A DNA stretch of 64,000 bases from Bradyrhizobium sp. CER78 (lineage in GTDB: Bacteria > Pseudomonadota > Alphaproteobacteria > Rhizobiales > Xanthobacteraceae): positions 124,001 through 188,000 of the forward strand of contig NZ_JARVWP010000011.1 in assembly GCF_029846235.1 (NCBI RefSeq). The letters are read 5' to 3'. The notes beneath the pieces were generated by a model, which saw nothing but the letters and a program-made list of their open reading frames with translations, searched no databases and had not been told where the DNA came from. The position numbers and the translations under genes are program-made. Shown piece by piece: positions 8,658 through 16,298 of this stretch; the first letter of the stretch is position 1, and every line of letters starts with the position of its first letter.

Positions 8658-9089
8658 ATGAGTCTTCGATCTGCATGCACCGCTGCCACCATCGTCTCGG
8701 TCGTTCTTCTCACCGAGGTATATTCGGGCGCCCGCGTCTACGCTCAGCAATCGACGGGCCAATTGCTGATATCGTCAGGTTTCAATCCCATCGCCGCCGC
8801 CACGCCGGAGATGCTGAAACGACTGATGTCGTTTCCGCCCAATCAATTCCAGCTGCGGCAAAAGGGCGGGCGACCCTACTATGTCTACGCCGATCCCACC
8901 GGATGCACCTGTGCGTATGTCGGCAGCGTGGCCGCGATGAACAAATATCGCGCCAGCTTTGGCGTATTGCCGGCAGATACGCTTTCAGCAGGTGGCTTTA
9001 CGGATCCCGAGCAGAACCTGATCAACAGCATGGACGACGACGAGGCCTCGGCCGAGTTCAATAACGATGTGTTCGGTCCGGACTTTTAA
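8658..9089 (+). CDS. Secreted hypothetical protein with CTC motif
   Basis: A 143-residue protein with a signal peptide (VVLLTEVYSGARVYAQ). I place the start at ATG 8658, directly behind a strong GGAGGAGAAA. The mature part contains SSGFNPIAAATPEMLKRL, PYYVYADPTGCTCAYVGS and an acidic C-terminus (SMDDDEASAEF). The two cysteines of CTC could bind metal or be oxidised, but I recognise no family. It lies 61 bases after the HlyD-type gene and may be co-transcribed. Confidence 0.75.
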   Translation: MSLRSACTAATIVSVVLLTEVYSGARVYAQQSTGQLLISSGFNPIAAATPEMLKRLMSFPPNQFQLRQKGGRPYYVYADPTGCTCAYVGSVAAMNKYRASFGVLPADTLSAGGFTDPEQNLINSMDDDEASAEFNNDVFGPDF

Positions 9090-9796
9090 GCCGCTCGGAT
9101 GAATCAATGGATACTTTCAATCGTAGTCACCGCGCTATGCCGTCACCTTGTCGGACACGAGCTTCCGAGCGAAAGGCCAACTCTAACTGTTCCGGGCGAA
9201 CAGCAGGAACTGGGACCGGGCGGCAAACGACCGTCGTGGCGGCGTCGTCGAGCCTTGCGATCATCCAATTGGCGCATGCAAAGGGCGATCGGAGTGGTTA
9301 CGCCAGTCCCGACCAGCGCATCGTCGAGGCGATCGCAGTAGCATGCCTGGCACACGGGATAGGTTGAATGTTCTGGCGTCATTGGGTCCCGACCGTTCGG
9401 GAAATGATAGTCGAATATAGAAAGGCATTCGACGAGAGCCAGCCCTAAACGCTTAACGGAATAATTCCGACTTGCCGTATCGGCGCCGACCAGCACCGTG
9501 GCGTCCACTCGACGACGAGCCGAGCTGTCAAAATGACGAGTCCGTGGCTGTCCTCTCGCAGGGGCGATGGTTCGTTTGCAACTCCGTCGGTGCGCAATGC
9601 AAACATGTGCCGCAGTCCCGTTTCTCGCAGGCACCTGCGATGCAGGAGATCATTGCCAGGTAGAGGGCTCTTGTTCTTGATTATCAACCGACTCAGCCAA
9701 TTAGTCGTTCTCGTGTTTTTGCGAGGGGGCGAGGGCAAGCAAATCAACCCCCTTGGTGCCGTGCTTTTCGAAGTCCGCAAGAATGCCCGCATCGCC
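9090..9796. other. Long intergenic stretch, no gene seen
   Basis: Seven hundred bases between two convergent transcripts (8658..9089 plus strand, 9797..10585 minus strand). Both strands have frames of 80 to 160 codons, but none has a ribosome site or protein-like composition; those past 9650 are shadows of the dehydrogenase gene. It may be decayed coding sequence typical of an island. Confidence 0.45.
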
Positions 9797-10585
9797 TTAC
9801 GCGGCCGTCCAGCCTCCATCGACGGGTAGGTTGGTGCCGGTGACCTGCGCGGCATCGTCGCTGCACAGGAACAGCGCAAGCGAGGCAACTTGCTCGACCG
9901 TAACGAATTCTTTGGTGGGCTGCGCAGCGAGCAAGACATCATGAATCACCTCATCTCTCCTCATCCGACGTGCCTCCATCGTGTTCGGGATCTGCTTCTC
10001 CACAAGCGGCGTCCAGACGTAGCCGGGGCTGATGCAGTTGCAGGTGATCTTCGATCTGGCGAGTTCCAACGCCACCGTCTTGGTGAGACCCGCGATGCCG
10101 TGCTTGGCGGCGACGTAGGCCGACTTGAAGGGCGAAGCGACCAGCGAATGCGCCGAGGCTGTGGTGATGATGCGGCCCCAACCGCGCCTCTTCATGCCCG
10201 GCACGGCTGCACGGATGGCGTGAAATGCGGCCGACAGGTTGATCGCGATGACCGCGTCCCACTTCTCGATCGGAAACTCATCGACAGGAGAGACGTGCTG
10301 GATGCCGGCGTTGTTGACCAGGATATCGACACTGCCGAAGGTCTTCTCTCCGAGTGCGATGAGCCCAGCGATTTCGCTCGGCTTCGCCATATCCGCGGGG
10401 GAATAGATCGCCTTGACGGCGAAGTCGCGCTCGATCGCGGAGCGCTCCCTCTCGACATCGGCCGGCGCACCCATCCCGTTGAGCACGATATTGGCGCCGG
10501 CACCGGCGAACGCACGGGCACACGCAAGGCCTATGCCGCTGGTCGAGCCGGTCACAACGGCCGTTTTACCCTTCAGAATTCCCAT
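9797..10585 (-). CDS. bdhA: D-3-hydroxybutyrate dehydrogenase (SDR family)
   Basis: A 262-residue short-chain dehydrogenase that would oxidise D-3-hydroxybutyrate to acetoacetate with NAD. The cofactor motif TGSTSGIG is at residues 12-19, NNAG follows (VDILVNNAGIQHVSPVDEFP), and the catalytic Ser-Tyr-Lys set is in SAHSLVASPFKSAYVAAKHG. The sequence after it (LELARSKITCNCISPGYVWTPLVEKQI) is characteristic of 3-hydroxybutyrate dehydrogenases. The ATG at 10585 begins MGILKGKTAVV; longer frames upstream look non-coding. It is the last gene of the minus-strand ketone-body operon, 85 bases after the decarboxylase gene. Confidence 0.92.
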   Translation of the reverse strand: MGILKGKTAVVTGSTSGIGLACARAFAGAGANIVLNGMGAPADVERERSAIERDFAVKAIYSPADMAKPSEIAGLIALGEKTFGSVDILVNNAGIQHVSPVDEFPIEKWDAVIAINLSAAFHAIRAAVPGMKRRGWGRIITTASAHSLVASPFKSAYVAAKHGIAGLTKTVALELARSKITCNCISPGYVWTPLVEKQIPNTMEARRMRRDEVIHDVLLAAQPTKEFVTVEQVASLALFLCSDDAAQVTGTNLPVDGGWTAA

Positions 10586-10670
10586 CTTGATTACCTTCGT
10601 CTGTGTCTCGTAAGGAAAGAACCGAAACTTTCTAAGCCGCGACTTATCCCGGCTTGGCGCGACGTTGCAC

Positions 10671-11462
10671 TCAGAAGACCAGCGCTCTCTCGTCGGCCCG
10701 GAGCGAGCGTCGAGCCGGCTGTCGCAGATAGTCGTGGACCACTTTGCCGAGACCGAGCGTGAGGTCTGCACGGATGTGAACGGCGGAAACGATCTCCAGA
10801 ACCGGGAGCTCGGCAACGGGTGCCAGAGCGTGGGGCGTCAAGGCGAGAGCTGCGGGCCCGGTCCAGGCGCCTTTCAGCACGATGTCCTCGAGGTGGTATT
10901 CGACCAGCTCGCAGATCCGAGGACTGCCGTCGACGTGAGGAATGATCTTGAGCAGGAAATTCGGTTCTTTGAGAGCGGCGTTGACATGCGCCAGCTCGAC
11001 CTCGCGATGCTTGTAGCCCATCGTTCCCGTTGCGACCCGCAGCGGGCCGTAGTCCAGCGTACCGATCAGGGTATCGATCTCGGTTCGCAAGGTCGGCTGC
11101 GCGAGCTTCTTCGGAAAGCCCCAGAGCTCGCGTCCACCGGCAATGGGCCCCTCGTCATTGAGAAACATGCAATGCGTATAGCCGCCCTTGCGCCCGCGGA
11201 AAGAGACGGGGATGACCTGGCCGCTTTCCGTGTAGTCGCCAAACCCGTTGGAGTCCGGCATCCGAATGAACTCATATTTGACCAGAGCTTCGCACTCGTC
11301 GAATTCCAACGGTTCGGGCACGATTGCGCGCAGCTTTGCCGGATCGGTACGATAGGTGATGATCAGGTACTCGCGGTCGACAAAACGATAGGGTCCCGGC
11401 GAATAGGCCGGGCTGGTCAGCGGCATTGCAAAAGCCCGCTTGAGGACGTCATTCTCGCGCAT
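10671..11462 (-). CDS. adc: Acetoacetate decarboxylase
   Basis: A 263-residue enzyme of the ADC family, which converts acetoacetate to acetone and CO2 through a Schiff base on lysine. The signature ELWGFPKK (residues 112-119) carries the catalytic lysine, and upstream [21 protein letters not shown] matches the family. Length is close to clostridial Adc (about 245-250). It sits between the patatin gene (32 bases upstream) and bdhA, so the set could take hydroxybutyrate through acetoacetate to acetone. Members of the fold with other substrates exist, so substrate specificity is inferred from context. Confidence 0.92.
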   Translation of the reverse strand: MRENDVLKRAFAMPLTSPAYSPGPYRFVDREYLIITYRTDPAKLRAIVPEPLEFDECEALVKYEFIRMPDSNGFGDYTESGQVIPVSFRGRKGGYTHCMFLNDEGPIAGGRELWGFPKKLAQPTLRTEIDTLIGTLDYGPLRVATGTMGYKHREVELAHVNAALKEPNFLLKIIPHVDGSPRICELVEYHLEDIVLKGAWTGPAALALTPHALAPVAELPVLEIVSAVHIRADLTLGLGKVVHDYLRQPARRSLRADERALVF

Positions 11463-11494
11463 TTTGGGTTCTCCGTAAGACAGTAGCGATCGGT

Positions 11495-12667
11495 CTACTC
11501 GCGGCCATCGTGCTCGAGATCGAACGTGAAGACGCCGTCCGGGCTGGTGGGACGAGCGAGCACCTCGGGATGGCGCAGCGTGCGCAGCGCATCGTGATAG
11601 CCGGCGCGCCAATGGTCCTGCATCGACAGACGGGAAAACTCGTAATCTTTGGAGTGCCCTTCGTGATTGCGCGCGCGATAGATCAGGTGGACGATGTTGT
11701 AGACATGATCGGACGAGGCCGAGCTGAGGAGTTTCACGTCCTCGTGCTCGCGAAGATCCTCTGGCAGGCGTCGCAACAGAGCGGCGAGGGCACGCTGCAG
11801 ACGATGAACGCGCTTGAACTGGTCCGTACTTGCGCGCGTACGGCTCGAATACTGAACCTCCTTCTGCCGCGTCGCGACTTCGCCCATGTTGCGCGGAACC
11901 TGGCCCCCCGCGCTCCAGAGATCGACTTGAAAGGCAAGCATATCCTGCGGGGCACCCCACTCGATCACCCACTGCAACGGTGTGTTGGAGACGAGACCGC
12001 CGTCCCAGTAATGCTCGCCTTCGATCTCGACGGCCGGAAAGCCCGGCGGCAGCGCGCCGCTCGCCATGATGTGCTCCGGCCGGATCGCATGCGTCGTGTT
12101 GTCGAAATAGACGAAATTGCCCGTCCGGACATTGACCGCCCCTGCGCTGAAGCGCGTCATTCCGGCGTTGAGACGATCGAAATCGACCAGACGCTCGAGC
12201 GTGCTCTTGAGCGCGCCGGTGTCGTAGAAGCTGGTGGCATCGCTGCTCCCGGCAGCCTGCAGCCAGGGCAGCATCGGGCGCGCGGAGAAAAAGCCACTCG
12301 CGCCGCAGGCCGCGGCGAGACCCGCGCTTATCTGGTTGGCGAGATTGCGCGTGGCGTCGCTCCGGGCCCAATCAAAAAGGGAATTGCCGGACCAATCCCA
12401 GGGACCGGTCGAGGTCACCTGAGTCCAGAAATCCCGGAGCCGGTCGACACGGGTTTCGGGTGGGTTGCCGGCGATGATGGCGGCGTTGATGGCGCCGATC
12501 GAGATGCCGGCGACCCAGTCCGGATGGATACCGGCTTCGGACAGCGCGTCGTAAACGCCTGCCTGATACGCTCCGAGCGCGCCGCCGCCTTGCAGGAGCA
12601 GGGCGATGCAGTCGAAGGGCAGCCGTCGCTGCGCGGTTGTGAACTGTGCTCGCGGTTGAAAGTTCAT
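11495..12667 (-). CDS. Patatin-like phospholipase with DUF3734-like C-terminus
   Basis: A 390-residue patatin-family hydrolase. The oxyanion loop GGGALG is at residues 27-32, the nucleophile serine at 56 in GISIG, and the partner aspartate at 222 in [11 protein letters not shown], so the Ser-Asp dyad is complete. The C-terminal part (from about residue 280, with [20 protein letters not shown]) fits the DUF3734 extension found on such proteins in Rhizobiales. It could hydrolyse membrane lipid or poly-hydroxybutyrate-related esters. It has no signal peptide, so it is probably cytoplasmic. It lies 88 bases after the PepSY gene, upstream of adc and bdhA. Confidence 0.9.
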   Translation of the reverse strand: MNFQPRAQFTTAQRRLPFDCIALLLQGGGALGAYQAGVYDALSEAGIHPDWVAGISIGAINAAIIAGNPPETRVDRLRDFWTQVTSTGPWDWSGNSLFDWARSDATRNLANQISAGLAAACGASGFFSARPMLPWLQAAGSSDATSFYDTGALKSTLERLVDFDRLNAGMTRFSAGAVNVRTGNFVYFDNTTHAIRPEHIMASGALPPGFPAVEIEGEHYWDGGLVSNTPLQWVIEWGAPQDMLAFQVDLWSAGGQVPRNMGEVATRQKEVQYSSRTRASTDQFKRVHRLQRALAALLRRLPEDLREHEDVKLLSSASSDHVYNIVHLIYRARNHEGHSKDYEFSRLSMQDHWRAGYHDALRTLRHPEVLARPTSPDGVFTFDLEHDGRE

Positions 12668-12755
12668 GATTTGATGTGCTCTTGCTTGTGGAGTGGCGAA
12701 CGTTCCTAAGTTTGCCGAACGCGATTGCCTATTGCGGCTAATGGCGGGACGACCC

Positions 12756-13340
12756 TTACCTTCCGACCTTGGGCGGCTCGAGCGTGACCTCCTTCAGATG
12801 GTCGCCACTGGCGACGACGATCACGAAATTGAGCTTGCCGTCCTGCCTGATCAGCCCTCCAGCCAGGGCGCTGCCCGCTGCAGCTCTTTCGGCGACCTGA
12901 ACCGCATCCGCCATCTCCTGCTTGATCCATTTCAGGGCAACGACGTTGGCGAGGTCTTCGCGATCGAGCTCCTTGAGAGAAGATGCGATCTCCTTGCCCG
13001 TGATGCTGCCGGTGTTTGCATCAATGACGTTCTCCCACACATGCTCGTTCTTGATCGTGCGCACGCGGTAGACGGGCGTACCGGATGATTCGAAGCTGAT
13101 ATCCGCGGTTCTGGAGCCGTCGTGCAAATGCTCTGCGATCGTCAGGACCTGGCTGAGCGGGACGTGCGTGGTGCGGAATTGCTCGAGTGCGCGGCGGATC
13201 GCTACCTCCTCGGAGCCGCTTTGTTCCGCCACGCCGACGGGATCGCCATCCCCCGGCCTTTGGGCGGCATCGGCGAGCGCGCCCGTTGCGGCAAATGTGG
13301 CAGACCATACGATCAGGGCGAACAGGTGCTTCTTCGACAT
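12756..13340 (-). CDS. PepSY-like domain secreted protein
   Basis: A 194-residue protein with a signal peptide (FALIVWSATFAATGALADA). The middle, PLSQVLTIAEHLHDGSRTADISFE followed by VYRVRTIKNEHVWENVIDANTGSITGKE, has the alpha/beta layout and DANTG turn of PepSY domains, which bind or inhibit proteases or act as periplasmic sensors. The C-terminal part, with LIRQDGKLNFVIVVASGD, could be a second half-domain. It starts 18 bases after the preceding mini-gene and belongs to the operon controlled from 13872..13900. Confidence 0.8.
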   Translation of the reverse strand: MSKKHLFALIVWSATFAATGALADAAQRPGDGDPVGVAEQSGSEEVAIRRALEQFRTTHVPLSQVLTIAEHLHDGSRTADISFESSGTPVYRVRTIKNEHVWENVIDANTGSITGKEIASSLKELDREDLANVVALKWIKQEMADAVQVAERAAAGSALAGGLIRQDGKLNFVIVVASGDHLKEVTLEPPKVGR

Positions 13341-13358
13341 TCGGTTAGATCCCAGGGT

Positions 13359-13451
13359 TCAAAACGGCAGGTCGTTTAGTCCGCGTGCGAGGACATGAGC
13401 GCGTAGCGGCAGGGCGTCCATGACGTCGAAGACCTCGACGAAATCCAGCAT
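13359..13451 (-). CDS. Possible 30-residue mini-gene
   Basis: ATG at 13451 with GAGG seven bases upstream opens a 30-codon frame (MLDFVEVFDVMDALPLRAHV..., ending in LNDLPF). It fills the space between the 55-residue frame (ending at 13465) and the PepSY gene (starting at 13340). The composition is protein-like and its place in a tightly packed operon supports translation, but at this size it could be a chance frame. It has no membrane segment. Confidence 0.4.
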   Translation of the reverse strand: MLDFVEVFDVMDALPLRAHVLARGLNDLPF

Positions 13452-13464
13452 GTCAGGACCTCGG

Positions 13465-13632
13465 TCATGATAATCGGGCCGTGCGCGGCGCGATCTGGTC
13501 GGCTGCTTCGAGCGCAATTCCTCTGCGCACCAGCTCCGATTCGATCAGGTCGAACACGCATTCGACGGGCGCGATCCAGATACTCACCCAACAGATGATG
13601 CAGTCACGCGACAGCAGCAGCATCGGTGTCAT
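13465..13632 (-). CDS. Small hydrophobic protein, translationally coupled
   Basis: A 55-codon frame whose ATG (13632) overlaps the TGA of the preceding 68-residue gene as ATGA, a sign of translational coupling. The N-terminal half is hydrophobic with paired cysteines (CIICWVSIWIAPVECVFDL) and could be one membrane helix; the rest is amphipathic (ESELVRRGIALEAADQ). I recognise no family. Position and coupling make it a likely real gene. Confidence 0.55.
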   Translation of the reverse strand: MTPMLLLSRDCIICWVSIWIAPVECVFDLIESELVRRGIALEAADQIAPRTARLS

Positions 13633-13835
13633 GCAAGGCTTCTCCGCGCGACGCGGTTTTGCACCGGCGCCGGCTCGCGATCGGCGAGCGCATGCACCCA
13701 GGCGACTATCGAAATCGTGATACCCAGCAGTAGGCTCACGCCCACGAGCGACACGGCCACGATCAAATTGAGCGATGCGACGGCGATTCCGGGCCAGGGA
13801 TTTTCCCGCACGGGCGCCAAGAACAGGCTTGACAT
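13629..13835 (-). CDS. Small single-helix membrane protein, first gene of the operon
   Basis: A 68-residue protein with one long hydrophobic stretch (VASLNLIVAVSLVGVSLLLG, then ITISIVAWVHAL) that may form one long or two short helices, followed by a charged tail. AGGAGATGACAG immediately precedes the ATG. The leader is only about 30 bases from the predicted transcription start and the operator at 13847..13869. I do not recognise the family; as the lead gene of the patatin-adc-bdhA operon it may help target or regulate those products at the membrane. Confidence 0.65.
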   Translation of the reverse strand: MSSLFLAPVRENPWPGIAVASLNLIVAVSLVGVSLLLGITISIVAWVHALADREPAPVQNRVARRSLA

Positions 13836-13846
13836 CTGTCATCTCC

Positions 13847-13869
13847 TAAATAAACTATACCGTATATTT
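13847..13869 (-). promoter_or_regulatory. Predicted TetR operator, copy 1
   Basis: Twenty-three bases identical to the reverse complement of 16188..16210. The core TATACCGTATA (13856..13866) is a perfect inverted repeat TATAC-N-GTATA. It covers the expected transcription start of the minus-strand operon, where a bound repressor would block initiation. See 16188..16210 for the second copy. Confidence 0.78.
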
Positions 13870-13871
13870 CA

Positions 13872-13900
13872 TATACAGCGCGGATAGCGGGATGTGTCAA
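13872..13900 (-). promoter_or_regulatory. Sigma-70-type promoter of the ketone-body operon
   Basis: Read on the minus strand: TTGACA (13895..13900), a 17-base spacer, then TGTATA (13872..13877). The -35 is a perfect consensus match. The start would fall near 13865, inside the operator, with a short leader to the ATG at 13835. Confidence 0.75.
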
Positions 13901-14009
13901 GAGCAGAGATTCAAAAGCCCGTGTACGTCCTGGTTGGATGGAGAGGACCTGGGTCGCGAGACCTGGTTCGATCGGAAAGCAGATGCCTCACTTTGAGAAA
14001 GGATCCGAT

Positions 14010-14303
14010 ATGTTCAAGAACCGGCTGGTATTCGCGGTCTTGGTTTGCATTTCCATGGGCGCGGCGGCCACCCGCGCGCAGGAGGACCGCGGCACACCTG
14101 AGCAGAGGGCGGCATGCGCTCCCGATGCGTTTCGTCTGTGCGCCGGCTACATCCCTGACGCCGCGAATGTGGAAGCCTGTCTCAGGCAAAAGAAGTCGGA
14201 CCTCAGCGATGCTTGCAGAGCCGTCTTCGAGCACGCAGCGCCAACTGCTTCGGTCAGGACCATAGGATCGCAGTGGTATCGCGGCGCAAATGATGAGGAT
14301 TGA
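14010..14303 (+). CDS. Secreted cysteine-repeat protein
   Basis: A 97-residue protein with a signal peptide (VFAVLVCISMGAAATRAQ). The mature part has the pattern C-x-PDAFRLCAGYIPD ... ACLRQKKSDLSDACRAVF, with four cysteines, similar to the short cysteine-rich repeats of Rhizobiales and to GLG1-type repeats. Function is unknown. I start at ATG 14010 behind AAAGGA, which places the signal peptide at the N-terminus. The homologue at 25008 keeps the same spacing. It runs divergently from the operator/promoter at 13847..13900. Confidence 0.75.
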   Translation: MFKNRLVFAVLVCISMGAAATRAQEDRGTPEQRAACAPDAFRLCAGYIPDAANVEACLRQKKSDLSDACRAVFEHAAPTASVRTIGSQWYRGANDED

Positions 14304-14307
14304 TCAT

Positions 14308-14745
14308 ATGAACACGATATATATTCCCGCTTTCGCCGCGTTCGGCGGCTCGTCCTTCGGAGCGATCTCCACGATCGTGACCGGGTGGGTGACCCGTCGC
14401 CGCAGGGTCCGCGAACGCCATCATGCCCACGCGGTAACCAAGCGTGAAAAGCTGTATCGAAGCTTCGTTGAGGAGGCGTCCCGGCTTTATGCGGACGCGC
14501 TGACCAGCGACAAGTCAGAGATCCCGGCGCTGGTGAATTTGTATGCGCTTATCGGGCGTATGCGGATTCTGTCCGACGACGAAGTGGTCCAGGCCGCGGA
14601 GCGGGCAGGCCGGCTGATCATCGAGACCTACCTTGCACCGAACACGTCGTTCGTCGACCTGCCAGGCTTCATGGAAGAGATGGATCCGTTGCGTGAATTC
14701 GGCGAGGCATGCCGGCGTGAAATGCACGCGATTCCGTCGCGCTGA
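14308..14745 (+). CDS. Hypothetical protein with one N-terminal membrane segment
   Basis: A 145-residue protein. Residues 1-28 (IYIPAFAAFGGSSFGAISTIVTGWV) are a probable membrane anchor, followed by a basic RRRRVRERHH cluster and a helical cytoplasmic domain (EKLYRSFVEEASRLYADAL, LYALIGRMRILSDDEVVQAAERAGRLI). I chose ATG 14308 because GAGGA lies eight bases upstream; an ATG at 14290 would overlap the preceding gene. It lies between the cysteine-repeat gene (4 bases) and a TetR gene (8 bases), probably in one operon. The family is not recognised. Confidence 0.68.
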   Translation: MNTIYIPAFAAFGGSSFGAISTIVTGWVTRRRRVRERHHAHAVTKREKLYRSFVEEASRLYADALTSDKSEIPALVNLYALIGRMRILSDDEVVQAAERAGRLIIETYLAPNTSFVDLPGFMEEMDPLREFGEACRREMHAIPSR

Positions 14746-14753
14746 GGCCGGGC

Positions 14754-15428
14754 ATGCCAATGGCGCAGACTACCCGTCAGGTTGGTTCGTCATGCACTCG
14801 CGAACGAATTGTGCAGGCTGCGATCCGCTTGTACCGGGAGATCGGGTACCGGAAGACCACCGTTGCCGACGTCGCTCGCGACGCATCAATGTCCCCCGCA
14901 AATCTCTATCGGTTCTATCCCTGCCGTCGAGCGCTCGAAGAGGTCGTTGTGGCGGAACTGCTTGAGGAAGTATCCGCGGCAGCTGCAAGTGCAGCGCGAA
15001 GCGGTCGCTCGGGCCTGGAACGGTTAAATGCTGCCTTTAGGGTGGTCTCCCGGATGCATGAAGATCGGTTGGCAAACAATGTTCGATTGCACGAACTGGT
15101 GGTCGCCGCAGCACAGGAAAACTGGCCGGCCAGCCTATCCCATGCGGATCGCCTTCGCGGTGTTGTGCAGTCGGTCATCGCGGGCGGGCAGGCCGGTGGC
15201 GAATTTCGAGCAGGGAGTCCGATGGCGCTGGCCTGCTGCCTGCTGGACGCGATGGACGCTTACCTCAATCCGTCCCGTATCAAGGCGGCCGCTCTTCGGC
15301 CGGCCTTCGACGAGTTGATGAACTTTTGCGCGGGGGCGCTTAGCAACGCAGCGTTCGTTGACGCGGCGCCCTCGCAAGTGACCAGCATTCGGGCCGGTTT
15401 AGCTTACAAGCTTCCCTGTCGCGCCTAG
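14754..15428 (+). CDS. TetR family transcriptional regulator
   Basis: A 224-residue regulator. The N-terminal TetR helix-turn-helix reads RERIVQAAIRLYREIGYRKTT then VADVARDASMSPANLYRFYP, a clear match. The helical ligand-binding part is different from that of the neighbouring TetR at 15447. GAGG lies six bases before the ATG. It is the last gene of a three-gene plus-strand operon and converges with the other TetR gene 18 bases away. It could also act on nearby operators; which regulator binds the 23-bp site is not decided by sequence. Confidence 0.88.
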   Translation: MPMAQTTRQVGSSCTRERIVQAAIRLYREIGYRKTTVADVARDASMSPANLYRFYPCRRALEEVVVAELLEEVSAAAASAARSGRSGLERLNAAFRVVSRMHEDRLANNVRLHELVVAAAQENWPASLSHADRLRGVVQSVIAGGQAGGEFRAGSPMALACCLLDAMDAYLNPSRIKAAALRPAFDELMNFCAGALSNAAFVDAAPSQVTSIRAGLAYKLPCRA

Positions 15429-15446
15429 CGTTTGGCGATCGCCGGC

Positions 15447-16109
15447 TCACGGCGTCCAGTCTGCCTCGCAGGCCGCAAGGAAAAAGCCAACCCGTTCGCG
15501 CACGAAAGACGGCAGCTCGCGTCTCAGGTCCTTGGGTGTTTCCCCCACCAACGAACGAAACAGCATCGGTAACAGGATCAGATCCAGGAAGATCTGAGCG
15601 GTGGCAAGGCTTCGCTTGCCACTGAAGGGACCTTTTGAAGAGCGCGCCAGCTTCTGCGTCGCTTCATTCAGGAGTTGGGAAATGGCGTTGACGGAGCGAT
15701 CGCGTGCAGCATCGTGGACGTTGCGGCTCAACTCCGGGAAACGCTGCGCCTCTGCAATCGTGGCGCGGACCATGCCCAACGATTCTTCGATCACCTTCTC
15801 CACGACGGCGGTGCCGAGGCTCGACAGCTTGTCCTGAAGGGTGCGGCCCTCGGGCTCGAAGCCTTCGAAATCCGTCAGCCCGGTAATGGTGCGGGCCACC
15901 ACCGCCGCGAACAGTGCCTCCTTGCCGGGAAAATGGGCGTAGATGGTTGGTTTGCTCGCCGGCGCCAGCTCGGAGATGTCATCGATGCTGGCGCTACGGT
16001 AGCCCTTCTCGAGAAAGAGTTGCTGCGCTGCATCAAGGATCCGGGCCTGGACGTCACCGGCGCGGTCCTTGGGCGGTCTGCCCCGTTTCGGGGTGGTCTT
16101 CTTCGTCAT
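15447..16109 (-). CDS. TetR family regulator, probable repressor of the efflux and ketone-body operons
   Basis: A 220-residue regulator with a basic N-terminus (KKTTPKRGRPPKD) and a TetR DNA-binding domain (ARILDAAQQLFLEKGYRSAS, IDDISELAPASKPTIYAHFPGKEALF). The C-terminal domain resembles AcrR-type regulators of efflux genes, with the conserved SRNVHDAARDR stretch. ATG 16109 is preceded by GGGAG with 8-base spacing. It is transcribed away from the RND operon, with the 23-bp operator in the shared promoter region, the usual layout for autoregulation and repression of a pump. The identical operator 2.3 kb away suggests a second target. Confidence 0.88.
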   Translation of the reverse strand: MTKKTTPKRGRPPKDRAGDVQARILDAAQQLFLEKGYRSASIDDISELAPASKPTIYAHFPGKEALFAAVVARTITGLTDFEGFEPEGRTLQDKLSSLGTAVVEKVIEESLGMVRATIAEAQRFPELSRNVHDAARDRSVNAISQLLNEATQKLARSSKGPFSGKRSLATAQIFLDLILLPMLFRSLVGETPKDLRRELPSFVRERVGFFLAACEADWTP

Positions 16110-16153
16110 CCGTCGATCTCCCAATCACGACTCTGTGCGCGCGCAGACCGCAC

Positions 16154-16183
16154 TTGACACGCTCCGTGGAAAAAGGCAATAAA
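16154..16183 (+). promoter_or_regulatory. Predicted promoter of the RND efflux operon
   Basis: TTGACA (16154..16159) is a perfect -35. An A/T-rich -10 candidate AATAAA (16178..16183) follows at 18 bases, or CAATAA at 17. The spacing to the operator just downstream resembles that of the promoter at 13872..13900. Confidence 0.6.
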
Positions 16184-16187
16184 AAGA

Positions 16188-16210
16188 AAATATACGGTAT
16201 AGTTTATTTA
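16188..16210 (+). promoter_or_regulatory. Predicted TetR operator, copy 2
   Basis: Identical over 23 bases to 13847..13869 in inverted orientation, so both copies face the same way relative to the operon they precede. The core TATACGGTATA (16191..16201) is a perfect TATAC-N-GTATA inverted repeat. It lies just after the predicted -10, between the divergent TetR (start 16109) and the efflux operon. Confidence 0.78.
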
Positions 16211-16298
16211 CGGCGTGGGCTGCCAAGACCTGCGACGGCGTTCCGGACGGTCTGTATGCGCTGGCCCCCGATCACCCGATCCACCTCAGGAGAGTAAA

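Noticed and set aside
9143-9634. 163-codon minus-strand frame in the 700-bp gap
   Set aside because: Irregular composition, no ribosome site, no domain features; probably chance.
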